Positions 8,008-14,166 of a DNA stretch of 16,220 nucleotides are shown piece by piece. Origin of the DNA: a bacterium CG2_30_54_10 (lineage in GTDB: Bacteria > Muiribacteriota > Ozemobacteria > Ozemobacterales > Ozemobacteraceae); NCBI GenBank assembly GCA_001872985.1, contig MNYA01000032.1:1-16220 (forward strand), in the 5' to 3' direction. Numbering within the stretch: position 1 is the first letter of the stretch; each line of letters starts with the position of its first letter. The position numbers and the translations under genes were made by a program. The notes beneath the pieces were generated by a model that was not told the origin of the DNA, did no database searches, and saw nothing but the letters and a program-made list of their open reading frames with translations.

Positions 8008-8247
8008 TGTCTCTCCCTTATCATTCAATTTCGCATTCGAAAGCGTTTCAAGCTATCACAGGGTCTGGGTCATGTCAAACGGAACACGAAGCTTTCAAAG
8101 AACGCAAAGGAAAAAAGATATAGCGCCGATTGTTGGGATGAAGGAGGACTCAACATTTCGGCGCCGAGAACCGATAGGAGATGCGGGAACTCATTTTTGA
8201 TTCAACCTCTCAGGGTGCAACGCTTCAGGAAAGGAACACCAAGTTCC
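8008..8247. other. Divergent intergenic region between PhoH and LysM genes
   Basis: The 240 bases hold the candidate PhoH promoter and, for the plus strand, an AAGGAGGA sequence and a TATAGC hexamer near the middle. I find no convincing -35/-10 pair for the LysM gene. A 51-codon open frame starting just before the LysM gene and running into it has a poor start context, and I treat it as a shadow. Confidence 0.4.
8050..8078 (-). promoter_or_regulatory. Candidate promoter of the PIN-PhoH gene
   Basis: The minus strand has a perfect -35 hexamer TTGACA (8078-8073), a 17-nt spacer, and TAGCTT (8055-8050) as a weak -10 matching 3 of 6 consensus bases. The implied leader to the ATG at 8007 is about 36 nt and contains the AAGGGAGAG ribosome binding site. 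Confidence 0.4.
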
Positions 8248-9702
8248 ATGAACAAGCCGACGTCTCTGCTGATTTTGATTTTCATCATCCTTCTTTGGGC
8301 GATTCCTCCGTCTTCGGCTCAGGAATTTCCCCCTGATCCGATGGTCGCCAATGAAATTTCGACGGAGTATTCTTCTGTGGGCCGCCCGAAGATTCGACGA
8401 AAGTCCAATGGGGATTCAATTGAATTCTCGAGTGGATCAGGGAAACCTTCAGATATCGAAGAAGGCGATGCGCTCATGGAGGGCGTGACGGACGAAGGCG
8501 ATATCGGTTCGGGAATGCAGACCTATACCGTGCGAAAGGGCGACACCCTGGGCGGTATCTCGAAGAAATTTTTCGGATCAACCAAATTCTGGAAGAAGGT
8601 AGCATCTGCTAATGGCATCTCCAATCCCGCGGGATTGAAGGTCGGCCGTGTTATTCGAATTCCTTCGACGGGGAACAGCCGTACCAACCGAATGCGTGCA
8701 GGGGCCGGGCCGGCGCCCTACGAAAATCTTCCACCGGTTTCTCCTGGCTCATCGTTTCCGCCGCCCGATACGGCTCTTCCTCTGCCCCCGGCGGATTCCG
8801 GAAACGACCGCGTGCTTTATTCCGATGGGGGCCTTCCGCCTGTGCTTTTGCCGGGTCTCGATCGGACGTACAACGGAAATCGAAACAACGTAAATGTCGA
8901 CGGCTTAACCGGATTGACCCATACCTTCGCCGCGTATCCACTCGGCAAAGGGCTTTTCTCGACATCATTCGGCGTATCCTGGAACAAGATCACCCGGCGG
9001 AATGGCCACCGACTGCAAGCCGGCGAAGATGGTGATTACTGGGAATTCCCGATTGCCCTGACCTATTCGGGCGAGAACTTCGAGGTCGCGATGAAGCTTC
9101 CCTTTGAATCCTACGATGTTTTCGCCCCTTTGACTTACAACTTCCGCGATGGAACTGATTCGGGGATGGGAGACGCCGCACTGAGGCTGAAATTCAGTTC
9201 GCAGAATGAGAACATGGCATCCTGCCTGGGGCTCGGCGCTATTTTCCCCACAAACGATCGTCAGATCGGCGACACGACAAATGACAACGCCTGGGAGGCT
9301 TTCGCCGGGATCTCATCAAAAAAGAAAGATGGCGGAAACTTCCACCTCAACGGCGGATATCAGGCCGGCAGCGGAAACACCGAGCATGAAGGGGTGTTCT
9401 TCAATGTGGGGTTCGAGTATTCGGCCAACCCTTCTTTTACCTTCATGGGTGAAATCAACGCCTACAACCGGATCGGGAATGGACGAAGCACCGACCTTAC
9501 TCTTGGAATGCGCTACCACGTGAAACCGGGTATGGCATTGACGCTTGCAGCCCCTATCGCGCTCAGCAATGACATGTTTTTCGGATACGACTACCGGCTG
9601 ATGGGATCCATTCAGTACAATTACGGCAGCGGGGTGGAACCCTCATCACCATCCCCCAGCGTTCAGTCGCTTCCCATGGGCACCAGAGGAAACTCATACT
9701 GA
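8248..9702 (+). CDS. LysM-domain envelope protein with outer-membrane beta-barrel-like C-terminus
   Basis: The 484-residue protein starts with a signal peptide (residues 1-24; hydrophobic LLILIFIILLWAI, cleavage after PSSA). A LysM domain follows at about 92-139 (YTVRKGDTLGGISKKFFG, then KVGRVIRIP), which binds glycan strands of peptidoglycan. Residues 140-215 form a Pro/Ser/Gly-rich linker. Residues 220-460 show alternating hydrophobic strands with Gly/Asn/Asp turns (FPIALTYSGENFEVAMKLP, GEINAYNRIG, LTLGMRYHVKPGMALTLAAP), resembling a transmembrane outer-membrane barrel of about ten strands. A short Ser/Pro tail ends in Tyr. The likely role is to hold the outer membrane to the wall or to form a wall-anchored pore; this is inference. 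The frame is open to 7672, but the signal peptide fixes the start at 8248, with AGGAAAGGA about 12 nt upstream. It is the only plus-strand gene in the window. Confidence 0.8.
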   Translation: MNKPTSLLILIFIILLWAIPPSSAQEFPPDPMVANEISTEYSSVGRPKIRRKSNGDSIEFSSGSGKPSDIEEGDALMEGVTDEGDIGSGMQTYTVRKGDTLGGISKKFFGSTKFWKKVASANGISNPAGLKVGRVIRIPSTGNSRTNRMRAGAGPAPYENLPPVSPGSSFPPPDTALPLPPADSGNDRVLYSDGGLPPVLLPGLDRTYNGNRNNVNVDGLTGLTHTFAAYPLGKGLFSTSFGVSWNKITRRNGHRLQAGEDGDYWEFPIALTYSGENFEVAMKLPFESYDVFAPLTYNFRDGTDSGMGDAALRLKFSSQNENMASCLGLGAIFPTNDRQIGDTTNDNAWEAFAGISSKKKDGGNFHLNGGYQAGSGNTEHEGVFFNVGFEYSANPSFTFMGEINAYNRIGNGRSTDLTLGMRYHVKPGMALTLAAPIALSNDMFFGYDYRLMGSIQYNYGSGVEPSSPSPSVQSLPMGTRGNSY

Positions 9703-9744
9703 ATCAGGCATTGCCTATTCACTTTGTTGTATAAACTGTAACTT

Positions 9745-9807
9745 CTCAATAAAGGGGGGCGCGTTGCGCCCTCCGGTCTGCCTTCATTCTTCCCCCGAAT
9801 TATTGAG
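9745..9807. repeat. 63-bp palindromic element with terminal inverted repeats (repeat copy 2)
   Basis: The element begins CTCAATAA (9745-9752) and ends TTATTGAG (9800-9807), an exact 8-base inverted repeat. Next to these termini, GGGGG and CCCCC (9792-9796) extend the pairing with a small asymmetry. Inside is the perfect hairpin GGGCGC-GTT-GCGCCC (9757-9771). Bases 9757-9812 match 16-71 with 3 differences. The element fills the gap between the convergent LysM and pdxA genes, and its right terminus contains the pdxA stop codon (TAA, 9800-9802). It resembles a small non-autonomous palindromic repeat or REP-type element. It may also act as a terminator or RNA-stabilising structure for one or both genes, although U-tracts are weak. 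Confidence 0.75.
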
Positions 9808-10771
9808 CTGATACTACCAACTGTTCAGCAAGGCGGATCGCCGCCTGAAGACCTCTGTGATCGGCTTGGCCGGTTCCGGCAATGTCGTATGCGGTTCCGT
9901 GGCCAACCGATGTCCGGACATACGGCAGCCCGAGCGTTACGTTCACGCAGCGGATCCCGCCGAATGCCTTGATGGCGATGAGCCCTTGATCGTGCGTCTG
10001 CGCGACGAATGCGTCGATCTTTCGCCGCATCTCGGTCTTGAATAGACTGTCGGCCGGGTAAGGCCCGGAGATGTTAGGGTTGATTCCGAAGGCCCGGGCA
10101 ACGGCGGGAATGATGGCCCGTTCCTCCTCGTCGCCGAACAGACCATGCTCGCCGGCGTGAGGATTAAGGCCGGCGACGGCAATGGCGGGGAATGGCTTGC
10201 GAACCGTGCGAAACGCCATGTGGGCCGACAGGATCGCATCAAAAACGGACTCCGAAGTCAAAAGAGCCGGAACTTCCCGCAGCGGCACGTGCAGAGTGGT
10301 CATGACGACCCGGAACCGGCCGAAAACCATTGCCATGAACGTGGATTTCACGCGGGCAAGGGCGCATAGCATGTCGGTATGGCCCGCGTAAGGACTTCCG
10401 GCAAGCCGGATGGCTTCTTTCCCTATGGGGCAGGTGACCATCCCCGCGCAGGCTCCGCCCATGCAAAGAGCGTGTGCAACCTCGATCGCCTGTATAGCCG
10501 CGCGACCGCCGGTTTTGCACACGGCGCCCGGAGGGAACGGCCCTTCAACGTTGATTTTTTGCCATTTAAGCCCGGCGGGGACCTTCGAAATGCGTTTTCC
10601 TTTCCCAACTATTGAAAAAGCGGATTCGAGGGCGCTTTCCGGCCCGATAAAAAACAGTCGATCGAGAAGAGCCGGGTCTGATTCAAGAATCACCCGAGCC
10701 GCAATTTCCGGACCGATCCCGCATGGATCGCCCAAGGTAACTGCAAGCCTTGGAATTGATTTCTTTTTCAT
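9800..10771 (-). CDS. pdxA: 4-hydroxythreonine-4-phosphate dehydrogenase (PdxA family)
   Basis: PdxA oxidises 4-phosphohydroxy-L-threonine with NAD in the deoxyxylulose-5-phosphate-independent branch point of pyridoxal phosphate synthesis; it is a cytosolic metal-dependent dimer. The 323 residues fit the family length. Visible motifs are GDPCGIGPE at 14-22, GHTDML at 130-135, the three metal-binding histidines H161 (TLHVPLREV), H205 (LNPHAGE) and H260 (THDQGL) at family spacing, and VNVTLGLPYVRTSVGHGTAYDIAG. In the last motif Gly290 stands where many PdxA proteins have Asp (SVDHGTA). This may reflect a PdxA2-like subgroup acting on a related four-carbon acid phosphate. The ATG overlaps the RNase stop by one base (TAATG), with GGGAG upstream, so translation is probably coupled. 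The final codons and stop lie inside the repeat element. Confidence 0.93.
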   Translation of the reverse strand: MKKKSIPRLAVTLGDPCGIGPEIAARVILESDPALLDRLFFIGPESALESAFSIVGKGKRISKVPAGLKWQKINVEGPFPPGAVCKTGGRAAIQAIEVAHALCMGGACAGMVTCPIGKEAIRLAGSPYAGHTDMLCALARVKSTFMAMVFGRFRVVMTTLHVPLREVPALLTSESVFDAILSAHMAFRTVRKPFPAIAVAGLNPHAGEHGLFGDEEERAIIPAVARAFGINPNISGPYPADSLFKTEMRRKIDAFVAQTHDQGLIAIKAFGGIRCVNVTLGLPYVRTSVGHGTAYDIAGTGQADHRGLQAAIRLAEQLVVSAQ

Positions 10772-12786
10772 TAACTCCCGAACTCCCTTCTTTCCGGCTG
10801 GATCTCGAATTTAAGCGTTCCCTCGAACGGATCGGCCCGCTTGAACCGGACGACTATCCGTTGCCCCAACGCCGGGTCGACAGCCGGTCTTCGGCAATGC
10901 CGAAAAGCGCAGAGAGCGTCAATGTAAACCACTACATCGTTCGAGCTCAGATCGACGACCGTTCCCGCGGATGTGTCCTGGCCGGCTGCAATCTCCTGCT
11001 GAACGAACTTCAGAAGAAAAAATTCCTCGCGTGATTTCATGATCATTTCGGCAGTTCGAGTGGCTTCGTCGGACATCATGAGCGCCTGACTGAATCCTTC
11101 GGCATCGTAGGGCGGGGAATGGCCTGCAAGGTGGCCCTTCAATTGACGCTGTACCAAAAGGTCGGAATACCTTCGCAATGGTGACGTGACCTGGCAATAA
11201 GGCCCGATCCCAAGCGAGCTATGGAAACCCGGAACAGATCCCAGCGCGGTCCGCTTGAAATACCGGAGAGCCTGAAAGAAAGATACCGCCTCAAATTCCG
11301 TCGGAAGCTGCGGAAGTTGTTCTGAACGCTCCTGAGTTCGGTAGATGCAGGGAATCCCGTTATCCTGGCAGCGCCGGGCCGCAAGATGATTCGCCAAAAT
11401 CATGAATTCTGCAATCATATCCGAAGTTGGACTGGCTGAAGGACGGTATCCAAGCTGGACTCCGTCGGGAGTGATGACGAATTTGATTTCCCGCTGTCGT
11501 TCGATCAGCAAAGCTCCCGCCTTTCGTCGGCGATCTCTCAGCAACTTGGAAAGGCTGACTCCGGCTGACAGTTCGGGTTGTCGATCGAGCATGTTGTCGG
11601 CCGCCAGATAATCCGTGGCGTGACTGACCCTGATAAAAGAGGGAAAGCACTTCTCGTCGGTAACCACTCCCTCGGTCGAAAGTCTTATCCCCCAGGTGAG
11701 GGCGGGGCGAACCCGATCGTCGCCCAGACTCAAGGCTTCCTCGGAAATCTTCGGAGGTAGCATCGGAATGTTACCATCGGGCAGGTAAATCGTGGTTCCG
11801 CGTCGGCAGGCCTCCCGGTCAAGCGACGTGCCCGGAAGCACAAAAGCTGCGACATCGGAGATGTGTATCCATAGCTTGAATCCGGATTCGTCAGATTCGA
11901 TCGAAAACGCATCATCGCGGTCCCTGGTGGTCTCGGAATCGATCGCCCAGGTGGAAAGGGATTGCAGATCGGTCCGGCCATCGGTTGGCGCGGGTTTCAG
12001 TACAAGCTGCTCCGCCGCTGAAACGCAGTCATCGGGGAAGTCAACCGGCACCTTGTATTTTAGCAGGTCGAGATGTTCATCGGGCTTGAGCCTTCCGATG
12101 CGGATCAGGAACCCGAACAATTGGCGAGGGGCATGAAACCCGGCTTTCTCAAGGATATCATGCACCCGTTTCGGAACGGGCGCTTCCGCTTCCAAAAGAA
12201 GAACTTGTACAAGTGAATCAAGGACTTCGGCGACCCGGCAGGTTATCGTCTCTCCTCGTGTGTTGAAGGCTGTTTTCAAGTCTACAAGAAGAGCTTTATC
12301 CTCGGCTTCCTGTTCGATGCGTTTTTTTTCGCATTCGAGGGATGCTTTGACTTCGGCAAGTGCGACGGGAAGATAGCCCTCCTTGCGCTGCCGGAAATAA
12401 AAACTATCGGCCACCAACCGCCGAAGAAGTGCGGCTTGAGTGTCTTCATCGTCGCTCTGGGCAATGAATCCCGCCATTTCGTTCAGGGAATACGGTCGGG
12501 GATCCTCGCAGAGCATTTGATGAAGCTCGGAAAGATCGATCGTCGAGGCCAGACGGTCGCGTTTGTCATCGTTAGCTTTGGCTATTTCCCAGCATGAGTC
12601 GAGGTCAGCGCATGAGGCTTTGGACTGGGATGTCTGATGAAGAATGTTTCGCTCGGTTACGGTGGTTTCCTTGCGATTGAGTTGAAGAATGCGAATTCCT
12701 TTGCTGGTGACCGAAAGGACTACCCCAAGTTGAACCGGAAGCTCTTTCCCCTGAAATTCGACAATTTTTCCGGGAGTGATGGTCAT
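10771..12786 (-). CDS. RNase II/RNase R family 3'-5' exoribonuclease
   Basis: The 671-residue protein has the RNB catalytic domain, which degrades RNA from the 3' end to nucleoside monophosphates using Mg2+. The metal-binding set is seen in AIDSETTRDRDDA as D283, D289, D291 and D292, with the same spacing as D201/D207/D209/D210 of E. coli RNase II. Later motifs are HISDVAAFV (308-316), LPPKISEEALSL and TSPLRRYSDLLVQRQL (534-549), the last carrying the substrate-holding Arg. The 270 N-terminal residues are less clear and lack an obvious pair of cold-shock domains. An S1-like strand set follows the catalytic domain (about 605-662). Size and layout recall the RNase II/Zam-type enzymes of cyanobacteria and plastids more than classical RNase R (about 800 residues), so no symbol is assigned. 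It probably shares a transcript with pdxA. The Shine-Dalgarno signal is weak. Confidence 0.92.
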   Translation of the reverse strand: MTITPGKIVEFQGKELPVQLGVVLSVTSKGIRILQLNRKETTVTERNILHQTSQSKASCADLDSCWEIAKANDDKRDRLASTIDLSELHQMLCEDPRPYSLNEMAGFIAQSDDEDTQAALLRRLVADSFYFRQRKEGYLPVALAEVKASLECEKKRIEQEAEDKALLVDLKTAFNTRGETITCRVAEVLDSLVQVLLLEAEAPVPKRVHDILEKAGFHAPRQLFGFLIRIGRLKPDEHLDLLKYKVPVDFPDDCVSAAEQLVLKPAPTDGRTDLQSLSTWAIDSETTRDRDDAFSIESDESGFKLWIHISDVAAFVLPGTSLDREACRRGTTIYLPDGNIPMLPPKISEEALSLGDDRVRPALTWGIRLSTEGVVTDEKCFPSFIRVSHATDYLAADNMLDRQPELSAGVSLSKLLRDRRRKAGALLIERQREIKFVITPDGVQLGYRPSASPTSDMIAEFMILANHLAARRCQDNGIPCIYRTQERSEQLPQLPTEFEAVSFFQALRYFKRTALGSVPGFHSSLGIGPYCQVTSPLRRYSDLLVQRQLKGHLAGHSPPYDAEGFSQALMMSDEATRTAEMIMKSREEFFLLKFVQQEIAAGQDTSAGTVVDLSSNDVVVYIDALCAFRHCRRPAVDPALGQRIVVRFKRADPFEGTLKFEIQPERREFGS

Positions 12787-12832
12787 GTCAGTATCTACTC
12801 AACAATTGGCGCGAAACGAGGACGGGGGCCTT

Positions 12833-12856
12833 GATTCACGCCTGCGCAGGAAAGAC
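12833..12856. repeat. Palindrome in the gap upstream of the RNase gene
   Basis: CCTGCGCAGG (12841-12850) is a perfect 10-base palindrome, flanked by TTCACG and AAAGAC. The layout resembles the short extragenic palindromes common in many bacteria. Only one copy is present in the window, so family membership is unproven. It lies between the unrecognised gene and the RNase gene and may act as a weak stem for the upstream transcript. Confidence 0.3.
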
Positions 12857-12908
12857 TCATCCCGGTGTTTTCGAAGTTTCCGCGAGTTATAGAGATGATA
12901 CAAAAGTT

Positions 12909-14033
12909 TCATGTCAGCTCTGTTGGATAACTTCGACTGGAAGACCTTCGGGGAGTCTGGCCGGCTTTCCGTATCTGGCTTTGCGACCAAAGGGATCCGC
13001 TCCAGTCAAGAACCTCGGCGAGAGCCAACGAAAAAGCCGAATTCTCGTCGTCAGCGGTAGATGGTTCTCCAGGTTTTGATGCGATGGGAACCAGGCTTGA
13101 AACATGTTTCAGGTTAGAGGGTGAGGGTGAGGCCATCCGAAAAAGCATTTCAAGCACATCTTCGTCAGGCGCCATTGAACCGTATTTTGAGGCAGGTTCC
13201 CCGACCGCGAAAGCCGGCGCGTGGTGGATCTCTGAAAGAACCTTCAGATACCGCGGGAGCATGACTGCAACCGTCTCGGGTTCAGCGGAGGCTTGCTCGG
13301 GATCCTCACGCCATTTTTCGAGAGCTTCCAACGCCGATTGGTCGAGTCGGGCTGTCTCGGTCGTCGAAAGTTCGATGATGCTCCAGGCGAGATGACTTCT
13401 CTCGCCAGCCGACCAGGAGGCAATATCGCGCCAGTCGCCGCACCGGATTCCTTCAAACCTCGATCGAAGGGCACGATTGAAAGCCTGATGGCGCTTCTTG
13501 TCGGTCTCGAGGCGTGTATCCGGAGAAAGTGACGCCGCCTTGGAAAGTAGTCGCGATGCCCAGTTCAGCTCGGGGCGGACGTGAAGAAACAGGAACTCGA
13601 CGGACCGGGTTTCCGGATGAGACTCGCAAACCAGCGCATGGCGCACCGAGCCTACTATTTCCATGACAAGCTCCACCCGGAAAGGAGTGAACGAACATCG
13701 GCCGGTTTCCGGCAGATCGGTGTCGAGGCCGAACGGAACGGCTTTTCCGGATTTCGGGCGGGTCAACCGCCGCAATCGCAATGCGAGGTAGGCAAGTAGC
13801 GAGACGGGCTTGACAGCTTTCCCCGCGATAACATCCTCCATGAGGATCAGGAAAAGCTCAGACATGATTTCGCGGCATCTGTCAACGAAAGGCAGCCCGG
13901 CATTCCGCCAGCGTTTAGCTTGTACAAGAATGAATTCCTTGCTATTGGCGAGAAACTGTTCGATGGTCTCCCGACCGGGATCATCGAGGAATCGGGCGAG
14001 CGCCGTCGTCATTTCGATAGTAGGAGCGTTCAT
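12909..14033 (-). CDS. Unrecognised protein, possible sigma-region-2-like N-terminus; 3' end possibly frameshifted
   Basis: I do not recognise this 374-codon gene. Residues 25-90 are helical and basic: FILVQAKRWRNAGLPFVDRC, then EIMSELFLILMED, then LLAYLALRLRRL. The order and spacing resemble sigma-70 region 2, but no region 4 helix-turn-helix is evident, so a sigma role is only a suggestion. The rest is mixed helical with no membrane segment or signal peptide. The start is supported by AAGGTGG 4 nt upstream. The last ~32 codons (from about 13005) look non-coding: few have G in first position (5 of 32) and the peptide is Ser/Arg-rich. The frame one base over reads TGADPFGRKARYGKPARLPE and on to a TGA at 12914-12916, with G first in 12 of 30 codons. 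A one-base shift near 13005 is therefore likely. Neighbours are the peptidase upstream and the RNase downstream on the same strand. Confidence 0.6.
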   Translation of the reverse strand: MNAPTIEMTTALARFLDDPGRETIEQFLANSKEFILVQAKRWRNAGLPFVDRCREIMSELFLILMEDVIAGKAVKPVSLLAYLALRLRRLTRPKSGKAVPFGLDTDLPETGRCSFTPFRVELVMEIVGSVRHALVCESHPETRSVEFLFLHVRPELNWASRLLSKAASLSPDTRLETDKKRHQAFNRALRSRFEGIRCGDWRDIASWSAGERSHLAWSIIELSTTETARLDQSALEALEKWREDPEQASAEPETVAVMLPRYLKVLSEIHHAPAFAVGEPASKYGSMAPDEDVLEMLFRMASPSPSNLKHVSSLVPIASKPGEPSTADDENSAFSLALAEVLDWSGSLWSQSQIRKAGQTPRRSSSRSYPTELT

Positions 14034-14166
14034 GCAACCACCTTTATATCAAAGGGAGCATGGATTTGGGAGCAGGGTTCAGGGAGCAGGCTGCCACAAG
14101 CGAAAATTGAACTCATAAAGATCACAAAATTCAATGCGCTTTCGTGCAACGATTTTCAGCGGGAGA
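14034..14166. repeat. Intergenic gap with three GGGAGCA repeats
   Basis: The heptamer GGGAGCA occurs at 14054-14060, 14068-14074 and 14082-14088, exactly 14 bases apart, separated by unlike 7-base spacers. It lies upstream of the unrecognised gene and downstream of the peptidase gene. The interval also has an inverted TTGAA/TTCAA pair on the minus strand. No convincing promoter pair or terminator is visible. Confidence 0.45.

Noticed and set aside
7672..8247. Long plus-strand open frame upstream of the LysM protein
   Set aside because: It is antisense to the PIN-PhoH gene, whose protein motifs are clear; the LysM protein has a signal peptide starting at 8248.
8182..8340. 51-codon open frame beginning just upstream of the LysM gene
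   Set aside because: The AGGAG lies directly against the ATG, and most of the frame overlaps the LysM signal-peptide coding sequence in another phase.
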